From Renibacterium sp043789415 (lineage in GTDB: Bacteria; Actinomycetota; Actinomycetes; Actinomycetales; Micrococcaceae): a DNA stretch of 64,000 nt. The notes under the pieces were generated by a model. It ran no database searches, was not told where the DNA came from, and was given only the letters and a program-made list of their open reading frames with translations. A program made the translations under genes and the position numbers. The stretch lies in the NCBI RefSeq assembly GCF_043789415.1, contig NZ_JBDLLW010000001.1:744001-808000 (forward strand). Direction: 5' to 3'. Below are positions 51,411-60,541 of the stretch, piece by piece (within the stretch, counting starts at the first letter, position 1; each line of letters begins with the position of its first letter).

Positions 51411-52601
51411 CTAGTGCAGTGTCACCTGGGGTTCACCGTTGGAGGTGAGTCCGGTTCCTGTGGAGCTGCAACTTCCACCGCCTCCGGCTTGATAGGCCTG
51501 GCGAAGGCAATTGCGCAAGGCCAGCTGTCCCCAGTAGTTAGGGTGCAGCGATTCCTGGATGTAGTAATCGCTCACCGCTGTGCTCACGGTCCTGATCTCG
51601 TTGATCCACTCACTCACATCGACGGCGCCGGGCGACTGCCAGCTGCTCAGATTGGTGTCATTGAGTTTCTTGGTTCCGGTCTTGCAGAGCAGATGTTGTG
51701 CAAAGAGCCCGGAGATATTGAGCAGACTGGCATTGCTCAGCCCTGCCTGGTTGAGACCGGTTTGCACGGTGGAGTTGACCGAAGGAAAAATAGTCTGCGC
51801 GGCCCAGTCCAGGTCCTTGTCCCAGAAGCCGCAGCCATAAGTGCTCTGCCTGCTGTATCCCGATTGCGAATACGCGATATTCGAGCTCTCGGGCAGCGGC
51901 TGCGGATAGTTCTGCAAGATGATCCTGTAGTCCGAGGCCGAGTAGCCAGCATTGCTCATGGCGGTAGCGATGTTCCTCAGGCCGGTAGCGATCTTGGCAG
52001 CCACCGAGGTCAGATTTCCCGAGCTGAAATTGCTCTGCACCGAGCTGTCGTCCTTGCAATACTTCGGCGCCCAGGAGAAAGACGTCAGGAAGTCGGTGAC
52101 GCAGGTTGTCACCATGTCTTCGAAGTTGAGATCATTGCCGCCGATCGAGACAGCCACCAGGGACACCTTGTGGTTTGAGGCGAAGTCCTGGAGCATTTTG
52201 GCCTGTCCCAGATTGCCCTGGCCGTCATCGTAGAAGTCGAGGCCCGGTTTGAAATAGCCCTTGGAATTGATGGAGGTCGCGGTCTTCGCACCCGAGCACG
52301 CCAGGTTGAGTGCATTGGCGGTGATCTTGATCTCCGCGGAGGTTGAGCGATGGCATCGTTCGATCTGTTCGGCATTGCCGGCGTCCCAATAAGCGCTGTC
52401 GCCTAGAGCGTCGACCTGAGAGGCGTCCGAGGAGTTCCCTGCCCAGCGCCCTCCCTCGCCTGAGATATAGGAGTCGCCCACGCTGACCGCCCACGCCGCA
52501 CCAGCTGGCGGCGCTGCCTGAGCGGGTACCGCGAGGGTCAGCGATAAGGTGGCGGTTGCCGCGAGAAGCGCTAGCGTCCGTTGAACAAAGTCTTTTCTCA
52601 T
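51411..52601 (-). CDS. secreted SGNH/GDSL lipase-esterase
   Basis: 396 residues with a cleavable signal peptide (TLALLAATATLSLTLAVPAQA). The mature enzyme starts WAVSVGDSYISGEGGRWAG with the nucleophile Ser, then the oxyanion blocks NLACSGAKTAT and AVSIGGNDLNFEDM, and the catalytic His in LHPNYWGQLALRNC near 370. Five or more cysteines suggest disulfides, as in secreted streptomycete lipases. It acts outside the cell on lipid or other esters; the substrate is unknown. It neighbours the secreted peptidase and the beta/gamma-crystallin genes. Confidence 0.87.
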   Translation of the reverse strand: MRKDFVQRTLALLAATATLSLTLAVPAQAAPPAGAAWAVSVGDSYISGEGGRWAGNSSDASQVDALGDSAYWDAGNAEQIERCHRSTSAEIKITANALNLACSGAKTATSINSKGYFKPGLDFYDDGQGNLGQAKMLQDFASNHKVSLVAVSIGGNDLNFEDMVTTCVTDFLTSFSWAPKYCKDDSSVQSNFSSGNLTSVAAKIATGLRNIATAMSNAGYSASDYRIILQNYPQPLPESSNIAYSQSGYSRQSTYGCGFWDKDLDWAAQTIFPSVNSTVQTGLNQAGLSNASLLNISGLFAQHLLCKTGTKKLNDTNLSSWQSPGAVDVSEWINEIRTVSTAVSDYYIQESLHPNYWGQLALRNCLRQAYQAGGGGSCSSTGTGLTSNGEPQVTLH

Positions 52602-52999
52602 TGAGATCGATCCATTCTTCCTTGAATTGATGACTTGGGGTCAGGCATAAAGCTACCGAGTGGAACCTACCGGGAGATGATCTATGGGTAAACACTTGGC
52701 CGCAGGCGAGACGGTCCTGCTGAAGGCTGAATCGACGCCAACCCGGGCATCGATCTGTGGCTGCAAGCTCTGGTTTTTGTTTTGAGAGGGACAGCCAATG
52801 GGGAAAATGGGTGACTAGTTCGCTGAGGACTGGGCCAGCCGGCGCCCTGCCCCTCACTCCGCGGCGAAGACCTATGGTTCTGCCCCGCCAGCCTTGAGGG
52901 TTCACAGCTCAGTAAGTCGGGGATGTCCCGGGCCGCCGCCTGAGCGCCTGGGCCAGAGACATAATTAAGCCAGAGAAGTATTTAGGTAAGAGAAGTATT
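52602..52999. other. non-coding stretch before the SGNH gene
   Basis: About 400 bp without a convincing gene. The part next to 52602 must hold the promoter of the leftward lipase gene. Near the far end AGAGAAGTATTT is repeated directly at 52972-52983 and 52989-53000, beside the transposase remnant. I see no RNA gene here. Confidence 0.5.
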
Positions 53000-53335
53000 T
53001 CATCGCTGAATGCAGCAGACGCATCGCAAGTGAATCACGTTTTTCGGGTGGATCTCGTTCACGGACTCAGGAAGCCCGCTGGCTCGCCGCAACGCAGGAT
53101 CAGGTTCTCGATCCGGTCGAGTCCGCGGCACCATGATCAGGGCGAGGGTCTCGGTCCGGCCGCCATGGGCCTCTGAACTGACCGAGCCTGGTTGGTCCGC
53201 ACCGTTCTCCGGGTCCTGCCGGTTACGAGAGTTCCCACTCCCGTAACCGGCCAGATCACCGGTTTCATATCCGAGATGATCGCTCATCTCCGCTTTATGA
53301 GAACGTTCTAACACCGCCTTCGTGAATTCTTTCAA
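53000..53335 (-). pseudogene. IS256-family transposase remnant
   Basis: The first 50 residues read on the minus strand (FTKAVLERSHKAEMSDHLGYE, TGDLAGYGSGNSRNRQDPEN) match the N-terminal region of IS256/Mutator transposases. After this the match moves frame: RTVRTNQARSVQ in one frame, then RPDRDPRPDHG in another, then RGLDRIENLILRCGEPA in the third, with stops between. The DDE domain and the N-terminal piece before FTKAV are missing. This is a decayed insertion sequence with several frameshifts; terminal repeats are not visible. Confidence 0.78.
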
Positions 53336-53451
53336 GAACTTTTCACTCCGGCAGAAGAATCAGCGGCCTGACCGCTTCATCCCTGAAATCCTGAGCATAA
53401 CTCCACTCTCGTAAAGAAAAAGAAGTAAACCCAGAACAAATCATTTTCTCA

Positions 53452-53817
53452 CTACTTGATGGCGAGACCAAGAAGATGCGGCTCGTGCCCATCAGCCCAA
53501 GAAACATCGTGATAAGCATCAATATCGACGTATGAACCGTTGAAATCACGGTACTGGATATTGTTATTTCCAGTGGTGATACGGTCTGCCCAGACAGCAT
53601 TGATGTCGTTGTTACCACGGTTCGCATAGCATGACTCGCCATAGACGTTGAAGTCGCTGTGCCAGTACAGGTGAACATAGTTCTTATCGAAGCAGTTACC
53701 GACCTCGTTCGCCGAGGCGGTGGAGGCTCCAACCGCCGGAACGGCTACCAGCACAGCACCAGCGACAACGGACGCAACCAAGGTCTTACGAGCAGCCTTC
53801 TTGAAATCAAATGCCAT
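53452..53817 (-). CDS. secreted beta/gamma-crystallin-like protein A
   Basis: 121 residues with a signal peptide (FKKAARKTLVASVVAGAVLV to ASANEV) and a mature domain of about 82 residues. It has two cysteines (NCFDKNY and ESCYANRG), then VWADRITTGNNNIQYRDFNG, which is the Greek-key pattern of the bacterial beta/gamma-crystallin group that includes Streptomyces killer-toxin-like protein. The role is unknown; relatives act against yeast or as structural proteins. The start has GAAGGAG upstream. It is one of three paralogues (also 54740 and 56567) with the same promoter. No terminator hairpin is obvious after it. Confidence 0.82.
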   Translation of the reverse strand: MAFDFKKAARKTLVASVVAGAVLVAVPAVGASTASANEVGNCFDKNYVHLYWHSDFNVYGESCYANRGNNDINAVWADRITTGNNNIQYRDFNGSYVDIDAYHDVSWADGHEPHLLGLAIK

Positions 53818-53923
53818 AATGATACTCCTTCGAAAAAATTATATTCAACGATTTAGCTCAACATCGAAACTTATAAATCAGTGAAACTTTTCATGCTGCA
53901 AGTGATATTCACTCGCTAAGAAG

Positions 53924-53953
53924 AGCATATGAATAGTTTGCTTCAAAAGTCAA
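53924..53953 (-). promoter_or_regulatory. promoter of crystallin-like gene A
   Basis: On the minus strand TTGACT (53948-53953), 18 bp, TATGCT (53924-53929). The spacer contains TTGAAGCAA, which is shared with the promoters of genes B and C. The start of transcription would be near 53917, giving a leader of about 100 bases. Confidence 0.7.
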
Positions 53954-53983
53954 CAAAAAATAAATACTAGCCAAAGGGATAAT

Positions 53984-54012
53984 GACTTCCATTTTTGAGG
54001 ATATTTTCAGGA
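53984..54012 (-). promoter_or_regulatory. conserved upstream box, gene A
   Basis: Minus strand TCCTGAAAATATCCTCAAAA followed by ATGGAAGTC lies about 30 bp before the -35 element. The same box (TCCTGAAAATnnCnnCAAAA then ATGgAAGTc) precedes genes B and C, so it may bind a common activator or repressor. Confidence 0.6.
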
Positions 54013-54573
54013 CTCTTTGAGATAAATACCTGGCTGTTCTAATCAATTTCGGAGAATTCCATGATGAGAAAATGTTTTACCTGGGAAGAAGCGCCGATTT
54101 TACGCCACTCAACTTTTAGAACCGGCAATCGACCGGATGGGCACGGCGGTGCTTGAGGAATGAAATAAGGTCTCGGACATTCAAGAATCAGCGTACTGTG
54201 GGCGAGCCTGCCAAGAACCCGGGTCACCGTGGAACACGGCGACCCGCCAAGGACCGGACTTCGATCAGCCACTCACCACTCGTCGCTGGCTTGCCCCTCC
54301 ACCGCACAGACGATCACGACGCCGGAAGGGCTATCAGCGATCATGGATGGCTCCAGAGGGCTTCACAGCGCACTATTCGCGAGTGCGCCGAGCAGCGTAT
54401 CTGTCAGTAAGCAATCTTCTCGGATGGTTTAAAACTGATCGTCATCCTTCAATGTCTCCCCCAAGCATCGTAGTGAGAACTTCCGCCAGGATCACAGCAG
54501 AGATCCATCTCCTCACTTGTGCCAGGTCACCGAAGGAGCAATTGGCCGCACCCGGTGGCTCTCGCTTAAAAGC
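54013..54573. other. non-coding spacer between crystallin-like genes A and B
   Basis: About 560 bp of mixed composition. Several open frames on both strands are present, but none has a ribosome site, a known motif or similarity that I can see, and they overlap each other. I treat it as spacer or degraded DNA. Confidence 0.5.
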
Positions 54574-54615
54574 AAAGTGGTCCTGGCCAGTATTTTTACT
54601 GGCCAGGACCACTTT
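54574..54615 (-). terminator. terminator of crystallin-like gene B
   Basis: AAAGTGGTCCTGGCCAGTA and its exact complement give a 19-bp stem with a TTTT loop, followed on the minus strand by CTTTTAA. The stem is nearly identical to the terminator after the tRNA-fMet gene (56109-56150), so one was copied from the other or both come from a spread element. Confidence 0.8.
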
Positions 54616-54739
54616 CTGAGCAACTAATCACACAGCTCTCGGGCTAGGCACCACGATCAGCGATCAGCAGGACCAAGCGGACGCCGAAGTGATCAGCGCA
54701 GATTAAGGGCTATGATTCGGCGGACTGCCGAGCGAACTA

Positions 54740-55108
54740 CTACTTGATGTAGATGTTGGTGAGCTGCGGCTTGTTGTTGTAGGTCACGTCATTCCAGGCG
54801 TTGATATCGACCTTAGAGCCGTTGGCATCCGTGTAGGTGATGCTGTTATTGCCCGTGGTGATCCGGTCGGCCCAGACAGCGAGAACCTGGTTGTCTCCAC
54901 GGTTGGCATAGCAGGAAACGCCACTGCGACCCGCGGGGCCGGCGACGCCGTCATGCCAGTACAGGTGCACGAAGTTTGCATCGGTGCAACCAACTTCGTT
55001 CGCTGAAGCAGGCGCAGCTCCAACAGCCGGAACAGCGACCAGTACAGCACCGGCGACAACAGAGGCGACCAGCGTCTTCCGTGCAACCTTTTTGAAATCA
55101 AATCCCAT
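54740..55108 (-). CDS. secreted beta/gamma-crystallin-like protein B
   Basis: 122 residues. The signal peptide (FKKVARKTLVASVVAGAVLV, ...ASANEV) is almost the same as that of protein A, while the mature part is clearly different. The domain has C...NFVHLYW, VSCYANRGDN, VWADRITTGNNSITYTDANG and a DVTYNNKPQLTNIYIK end, the best match of the three to the beta/gamma-crystallin (Crystall_2/killer-toxin-like) pattern. One internal disulfide is likely. It has a GGAGG ribosome site, its own promoter (55230-55259) and a strong terminator. Confidence 0.85.
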   Translation of the reverse strand: MGFDFKKVARKTLVASVVAGAVLVAVPAVGAAPASANEVGCTDANFVHLYWHDGVAGPAGRSGVSCYANRGDNQVLAVWADRITTGNNSITYTDANGSKVDINAWNDVTYNNKPQLTNIYIK

Positions 55109-55229
55109 GATAAATTTCCTCCGAAAAAAAATTTAATTAATGATCTATGTAGAACAGTGAGACTTGCAAAATAACAAAAACATAGTGTGACTTTTCATGC
55201 CGTAAGTGCTTGAGCTATCCACTACGAAG

Positions 55230-55259
55230 AGCATACGAATCACTTGCTTCAAGCGTCAA
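55230..55259 (-). promoter_or_regulatory. promoter of crystallin-like gene B
   Basis: Minus strand TTGACG (55254-55259), 18-bp spacer with CTTGAAGCAA, TATGCT (55230-55235). Same architecture as the promoters at 53924 and 57013. Confidence 0.72.
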
Positions 55260-55304
55260 CAAAAAATCATCGCTGTTTACGTTTTATTTATTTATTGGAA
55301 TTTA

Positions 55305-55334
55305 GAACTTTCATTTTTGCGGGAATTTTCAGGA
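55305..55334 (-). promoter_or_regulatory. conserved upstream box, gene B
   Basis: Minus strand TCCTGAAAATTCCCGCAAAA followed by ATGAAAGTTC, about 45 bp before the -35 element. It matches the boxes upstream of genes A and C. Confidence 0.6.
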
Positions 55335-56108
55335 TTAATTCAGGTTGCCATAAGGTTACTCTGAAGTATTTTTGAGATTTTCGGTCGAACTAAACCGGTT
55401 TTAGTGACCGCTGGAACCGATGCGACTGAGGAGGTCGGCAACGTCAAGCACGCGCAGTCAAGCCCCCAGGAATCCAAGGCATCAGGCGGGCGGAGGCACC
55501 CCTTCTTTAGTTGATACTTCAAGCAAATGCCCGTCATACCGGGAAAAAATCCCCTCACGGGCACCTCACAGAATCTAGGACACCAGCCCTTGAGCAACCT
55601 GAAATTCTCTTGTGAAAAACAGAGCGGATTCCACCCAGAGCAGGCAGTCTTATCCTCATAAATTACCCTTGAGTAATAAAATCCGCAATTCCGAAAAACA
55701 TGTAAATAAGCTGAGAATAAGCTGGACGTAATAAAAGTCATAAATGAGTTCAGATCGAACCTTTCGCTCCGAATAGCCGGTGAGAAGGTAGCAAAAAATA
55801 CCTTCACTTAATAGTGATTGCTTAACGCATTAGTTGAGAGCGCGCGATTTTTAGAAATGCCCCCGCTCCAAGGCGTTGGAGTCCGGCCACGAAGCGGAGG
55901 CCAGATCACCCCGGGTGACTTCAGCGAAGTTTCCTCCCGCGGAGGGGCAGGACAACCCCTCCGGGATGATTCTCTGCCATCAGCCCTCTTGCCCGCTGAA
56001 CTCGACCAGCCAGTCGCACCAGCCTGCTCAGCAGGTCTCGGAGGTACTTAGTGCTCAGTTCACTCCTCGGACGAGTTCAGAGAGCTCGTGGCGAACTCGG
56101 GTTAAAAC
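55335..56108. other. non-coding spacer between gene B and the tRNA gene
   Basis: About 770 bp without a gene I can support. A 155-codon frame on the minus strand (55340-55807) has mixed, Cys-rich composition, no ribosome site and no recognisable motif, so it is probably chance. The 5' half is AT-rich and the 3' half is GC-rich. Confidence 0.5.
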
Positions 56109-56150
56109 AAAGTGGTCCTGGCCAGCATTTCTGCTGGTCAGGACCACTTT
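56109..56150 (-). terminator. terminator of the initiator tRNA gene
   Basis: AAAGTGGTCCTGGCCAGC pairs with GCTGGTCAGGACCACTTT (one mismatch, 6-base loop), five bases after the tRNA 3' end, followed on the minus strand by TTTGTTTTAAC. This is a good intrinsic terminator. Confidence 0.85.
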
Positions 56151-56154
56151 CTCG

Positions 56155-56228
<74 letters not shown>

Positions 56229-56433
56229 GCGCTATATCAACATTACCGGCTCTCCGCTTCAGAAACAAATCGAAGGTCCGGTTTCTTCTTTGGACGACGA
56301 TTCAGGCCCAACTACTGGGGGGGGTGGTGCCTGAGGCAGGCTGCGATTGAGAACTGACGAATTTTGCCGCCCGACGAGGTCGAGCTGATGTTCAGTGAGC
56401 CATGCGGCTGCGCCCAGCATTCATGGTTAAACG
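56229..56433. other. stretch between the tRNA gene and the gene C terminator
   Basis: About 200 bp that must hold the tRNA promoter (a GATATAG element lies near 56233-56239 on the minus strand). Contains a run of G (about 56318-56326). Nothing else is recognisable. Confidence 0.4.
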
Positions 56434-56480
56434 TGATGGTGGTCTTGAACGGGTACATCTCCCGTTCAAGACCACCATCA
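56434..56480 (-). terminator. terminator of crystallin-like gene C
   Basis: TGATGGTGGTCTTGAACGGG and its exact complement form a 20-bp stem with a 7-base loop, 87 bp after the stop of gene C and before the tRNA gene. The stem differs from those of gene B and the tRNA. Confidence 0.8.
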
Positions 56481-56566
56481 GGCGGTGCTCGGTCTCACTG
56501 GACAAGCATTCTCACAAATCCCCCAGCGCACAAAATTATGCGTAATCTTCGGTGAGTAAAAATTTC

Positions 56567-56920
56567 TTAGAGGATCCAAATGGTATTGATGTGCGGCTCC
56601 TGCCCATCGGGCCAGATGGTGTAAGTACCACGCGGGAAATTCACCAGCGCGCCATTCAGGTCTTCATAGACGACGTCGTTGTTTCCAGTGGAGAGTGAAT
56701 CCATCCACACATTGTTCACGTGATTTTCGCTCTTGTTCGCGTAGCAGGATTCTCCCCTTCCACCGAAGTCACTGTGCCAGGCGATGGACACGAAATTGAC
56801 ATCAGTACAAGGAACCTCGTTGGCGGTAGCAGCCCCGGCAGGGATAGCAACCAGGGCGGCACCAGCGAGTACACCAGAAACCACGACTTTACTGGCAACG
56901 CTCTTCATTGTGAACTTCAT
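56567..56920 (-). CDS. secreted beta/gamma-crystallin-like protein C
   Basis: 117 residues and the most divergent of the three. The signal peptide (SVASKVVVSGVLAGAALVAI, ...GAATANEV) differs, but the mature domain keeps C.DVNFVSIAWHSDF, ESCYANKSEN, VWMDSLSTGNNDVVYEDLNG and a final EPHINTIWIL, so it has the same fold and cysteine pair. It has a GGGAG ribosome site, the shared promoter (57013-57041) and its own terminator. Proteins A and C share the WHSDF.GRGESCYAN-type core, which protein B lacks. Confidence 0.82.
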   Translation of the reverse strand: MKFTMKSVASKVVVSGVLAGAALVAIPAGAATANEVPCTDVNFVSIAWHSDFGGRGESCYANKSENHVNNVWMDSLSTGNNDVVYEDLNGALVNFPRGTYTIWPDGQEPHINTIWIL

Positions 56921-57012
56921 CTTGAACTTTCTCCCAAAGATTTAAGTAATAAAAATAAGCATTTATTTAGCTGAAATATTTATTTCATGCAAGCTTTTAC
57001 CTTGCCACCAAG

Positions 57013-57041
57013 AGTATATGAAGGGTTACTTCAAGCGTCAA
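57013..57041 (-). promoter_or_regulatory. promoter of crystallin-like gene C
   Basis: Minus strand TTGACG (57036-57041), 17-bp spacer beginning CTTGAAGTAA, TATACT (57013-57018), close to the sigma-70 consensus. It is the counterpart of the promoters of genes A and B. Confidence 0.72.
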
Positions 57042-57086
57042 CTGAAAAAATGGACTTTTGCGTTTTATTTATTTTTATAAATTTAA

Positions 57087-57115
57087 GACTTCCATTTTTG
57101 ATGAAATTTTCAGGA
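57087..57115 (-). promoter_or_regulatory. conserved upstream box, gene C
   Basis: Minus strand TCCTGAAAATTTCATCAAAA followed by ATGGAAGTC, about 45 bp before the -35 element, the same box as upstream of genes A and B. The rest of 56921-57440 holds no gene. Confidence 0.6.
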
Positions 57116-57331
57116 AGCTGCCAGGATATTTTGAGAAAATTTCGAGGCGCCGGGAGGCTTGATGAGCTAGAGGTCTGCCAGCGGACGATTGAACATCTGG
57201 TCCGGAATACTTGAGAACGCCCTCCACTGAGGCGATTCTGGGCAGTTCAAGCTGAGCAAGAATCAACGAACAGCTGCAAAAATGATCAAGCGACTCACCA
57301 TAAGGTCAGTAAAGCAACTGCGGCCAAAACA

Positions 57332-57399
57332 ACCGGGGCAGAACCACGACCTCAGAGAATCGCGGATCTCGCTATCTCCTTGGGTGGTTCTGCCCCGGT
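57332..57399 (-). terminator. long-loop hairpin after the UPF0182 gene
   Basis: ACCGGGGCAGAACCAC (57332-57347) and its exact complement (57384-57399) give a 16-bp stem around 36 bases. It lies 42 bp after the stop of the leftward UPF0182 gene. The large loop is unusual for a terminator. Confidence 0.65.
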
Positions 57400-57440
57400 C
57401 GGCAGCACAGAATAAACTCAGCTAACTAGGGACCCTCGCC

Positions 57441-60400
57441 CTAACTGGAAGGACTCGACGAGGCCGAGCTGGACGGCGTGGGCGTGGAGCTGGGCGGCGG
57501 CGTCGCACCGTTAGACGGTGTGGTACTCGTATCGACCCCTAGCTTGCCCTCGGCTGCCAAGGCTGCTGCTAATGCGTCGCTGAGCTTCTTCTGCGCCGTG
57601 CCATAACCCGCGAAGTCTCCCTTGGCGAGCGCTGCCTGACCGTCCTTGATCGCCTGGCTGGCGTCTTGCAGGGCCTGGGTCAGAGCGGCCCGCGCCGTCG
57701 GGTTCTCGCCCTTGGCCGGAGGCGTGCCACCCGGGCTAGCTGGCTTGGTGCCGGTGTTCCCGCTGTCCCCTGCCTTAGCTCCTGAGTCGCCGCCAAAGAG
57801 CGCGTCCAGAGCAGCGTCCAGCGTCTGAGCCATCTGAACCTTATTGCCGAAGGCCACGAGCACTCGCTGAAGCGTCGGATAGCTGCCCTCTCCCGTCGCC
57901 TGGATATAGACGGGTTGCACATAGAGCAGCCCCCCGCCGACGGGTAAGGTCAACAGATTGCCGTTCTTGAGTTGGGACTGTCCCTGTTTGAGCAGGTTCA
58001 GGTCCTTAGAGATCGTGGGATCTGAAACAAAGCTGTTGAAGACCTGCCCTGGAGCCGGCACCAGCGTATCCGTCGGCAAGGAAAGCAGGCGTAGCTTGCC
58101 GTAAGAGTCAGCCTTCACCCCGTCCTTATTACCGGCGTCCGCGTCAGCCGCCAGATAGCCATAAAGCACGTTCCGGGCATCGGCCCCCGGGGCGGTTTGC
58201 GGAATGAAGTTCGAGGTCAGCGAAAACGCGGGTTTGTCCTGCCCCGGTATCTGCAACGACAGATAGTACGGCGGCTGCTTGACCTGACCATTGGCCTCAG
58301 CCGGATCGTTGGGCACGCTCCAAGCATCGTTATTGTTGTAGAACTCGCTGGCGTTGGTCACGTGGTAGCGGCTCAGCAATTCGCGCTGCACCTTGAACAG
58401 ATCCTCGGGATAGCGCACATGGCTGATCAGATCGCCCGACATCTCGGAGATCGGCTTCACCGTGGTCGGGTAGATATTCTCCCAGGTCTTCAGGATCGGG
58501 TCCTTATCATCCCAGGCATATAGCGTCACCGAACCGTCATAGGCATCGACGGTGGCCTTAACCGAGTTACGGATGTAGTTGATCGACCCGGAGCCCAGGG
58601 CCCCTGAGCCGGTCTTCGCGGTCAACGAATCGGTGGTGGCAGAGTCCAGCGCTTGCTGCTGTGAATAGGGGTAAGCACTGGAGGTCGTGTAGCCATCGAC
58701 AATCCACTTCACCTTGCCGTCCACCACGGCCGGGTAAGGATTGCCATCGATCGTCAGATACGGAGCGACCTTCTGGACTCTTTGCACCGGCGTCCGGTCG
58801 TAGAGGATCTGGGATTTATCGGTCACGCTGCCGCTGAGCAGCAGATCGGTGGACTGGAACTTCATCGAATACAGCAACCGGTTGAACCAATTGCCGACGT
58901 CGGGCCCACCATTGCCATCAAAAGTGTTGAGCGAATTGGAATTGTCATCCCCAGCCTGCGGGCGATCGAGCTCGATCGGCTTCGCACCGTCCGGAGCTCC
59001 CACAATGGAGTAATCGGTGGTGTTCTGGCCGAAGTAGATGCGCGGCTGATAGCTGGTGTCGGTGCCCAGCTTGCCATTCGAGGGGACCCCCGATTGCAGG
59101 AAGACCGGTTTGCCGTCGGCCGTCGCGGTATTGCCATAGGCAGCCACCACGCCGTAGCCGTGGGTGTAGACCAGGTGCTTATTAACCCAGCTCTGCTGTG
59201 CCACCGGAATACCGCCGGGGTTCAGCTCGCGCAGGGCGATCACGGTGTCCTGCACCTTGCCGTCAATCGTATAGCGATCGACATTGAGCGTCTTCGGGAA
59301 GCCGTAGTATGCCCGGTATTGCTCCAGCTGCTGGAACGTCGTGGAGACCAGGTTCGGGTCCAGCAGACGGATATTGGCTGCCGTGGTGGCATCCTTGCGC
59401 AAAGCGCCCGGCGTCGCCGTCGTGGTTGCCGCATAAGGAATGACCTGAACATCGCTGAGCCCGTAAGCGGAGCGTGTCATATCAATATTCCGCTGAATAT
59501 AGGGGGTTTCCAGGCTTGCTTCGGAAGGGCCGACCTGGAACTGCTGAATAGCCCAGGGATAGATCCCACCGGCCACGATCGCGGTGATGATCAGCATCGC
59601 GGTGCCGATGATCGGTAGACGCCAGCGACCGATCACGGCGCTGAGGATGAACAGCACAGCGACGATGCCGGCGGCGATCGCCAGAATGGCCTTGGTGGGG
59701 ATCACCGCATTGACATCCGCGTACATCGCACCGGAACGCAGGCCACCGTTATCCTGCAGGGTGCTGTAGCGATCCAGCCAGAAATTGAAGCCGAGCAGGA
59801 TCAAGAAGATACCCGCCATCACGGCGAGCTGCACCTGGGCGGCGCGGGAGGCGAAGATGCCCCGCTCCTGAATCCGAATCGCACCGTAGAGATAGTGCGT
59901 CAGCAAGGCGACGATGCCGGAGATCAGCACCGCGGAGATGAGCAAGCCGGAGAGGAAGCCGAGGAACGGCAAGGTATTGGTGTAGAAGGCGATATCCAAG
60001 CCGAATTGCGGGTCGGTCTGGCCGAAAGGCTGCTGGTAGAAGAACAGCAGCACCTTCTGCCATTGCCCTAATGCGGCCACTCCGGCGAACAGCGCGAAGA
60101 CCAGCGGGACGCCGATCATCATCACCTTGCGCACCGGCTCCAGCTGCTGCTGGTAACGGTTCAGATTGCTCTGCGCTTCATTGTCCGGAGCGTACACCGG
60201 CCGCGAACGGTAGGCGATCCGGATCGAGATGAAGACCGCAACGAACATCAGCGCAAAGGCCGCCAGAAAGATGAGGCCCTTGGAGATATTGGTCTTCCAG
60301 AAGACATCCTGGAACCCCAGCTGATTGAACCAGAGGATCTCGGTATAGACATTGGCGAAGAAGACGAAGGCGATCACCGCCAACACCAGGATAATCAGGG

Positions 60401-60458
60401 TGGGCAGCAATGCGCCGCGTCGCCGCTGCGGTGCGGTTGTACTTTGGCCGGATGTCAC
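57441..60458 (-). CDS. UPF0182-family large membrane protein
   Basis: 1005 residues. Seven helices lie in the first 330 residues (LLPTLIILVLAVIAFVFFAN at the N-terminus to MLIITAIVAGGIYPWAIQQF). A large extracytoplasmic region follows with the family blocks YIQRNIDMTRSAYGLSDVQV, YTHGYGVVAAYGNTATADGK, WFNRLLYSMKFQSTDLLLSG and HVRYPEDLFKVQRELLSRYH. The tail is Ala/Lys-rich, then Pro/Ser/Thr-rich (GATPPPSSTPTPSSSASSSP). The family is conserved in actinobacteria; its function is unknown. Length is normal. It follows the Lon-PDZ gene by about 80 bp on the same strand. Confidence 0.93.
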   Translation of the reverse strand: MTSGQSTTAPQRRRGALLPTLIILVLAVIAFVFFANVYTEILWFNQLGFQDVFWKTNISKGLIFLAAFALMFVAVFISIRIAYRSRPVYAPDNEAQSNLNRYQQQLEPVRKVMMIGVPLVFALFAGVAALGQWQKVLLFFYQQPFGQTDPQFGLDIAFYTNTLPFLGFLSGLLISAVLISGIVALLTHYLYGAIRIQERGIFASRAAQVQLAVMAGIFLILLGFNFWLDRYSTLQDNGGLRSGAMYADVNAVIPTKAILAIAAGIVAVLFILSAVIGRWRLPIIGTAMLIITAIVAGGIYPWAIQQFQVGPSEASLETPYIQRNIDMTRSAYGLSDVQVIPYAATTTATPGALRKDATTAANIRLLDPNLVSTTFQQLEQYRAYYGFPKTLNVDRYTIDGKVQDTVIALRELNPGGIPVAQQSWVNKHLVYTHGYGVVAAYGNTATADGKPVFLQSGVPSNGKLGTDTSYQPRIYFGQNTTDYSIVGAPDGAKPIELDRPQAGDDNSNSLNTFDGNGGPDVGNWFNRLLYSMKFQSTDLLLSGSVTDKSQILYDRTPVQRVQKVAPYLTIDGNPYPAVVDGKVKWIVDGYTTSSAYPYSQQQALDSATTDSLTAKTGSGALGSGSINYIRNSVKATVDAYDGSVTLYAWDDKDPILKTWENIYPTTVKPISEMSGDLISHVRYPEDLFKVQRELLSRYHVTNASEFYNNNDAWSVPNDPAEANGQVKQPPYYLSLQIPGQDKPAFSLTSNFIPQTAPGADARNVLYGYLAADADAGNKDGVKADSYGKLRLLSLPTDTLVPAPGQVFNSFVSDPTISKDLNLLKQGQSQLKNGNLLTLPVGGGLLYVQPVYIQATGEGSYPTLQRVLVAFGNKVQMAQTLDAALDALFGGDSGAKAGDSGNTGTKPASPGGTPPAKGENPTARAALTQALQDASQAIKDGQAALAKGDFAGYGTAQKKLSDALAAALAAEGKLGVDTSTTPSNGATPPPSSTPTPSSSASSSPSS

Positions 60459-60541
60459 AGTGAACCTCTGTCGTAGCTGATGGATGAATCAAAAAAGAGT
60501 CTGGTTATGCCACGAATGGCGAACAGCGAGGGTTCCACGGT

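Noticed and set aside
53343..53400. FRDEAV-like stretch on the minus strand near the IS256 remnant, recalling IS3 OrfA
   Set aside because: Too short (under 10 matching residues) to separate from chance.
54039..54410. Overlapping open frames between crystallin-like genes A and B
   Set aside because: They overlap on both strands, show no motif and have no ribosome site.
55767..55780. CGCTCCGAATAGC match to the sigK promoter region
   Set aside because: There is no CCATCC 15-17 bp upstream, so it is not a SigK promoter by the consensus.
55340..55807. 155-codon frame on the minus strand
   Set aside because: No ribosome site, no signal or domain, mixed composition; probably chance in a spacer.
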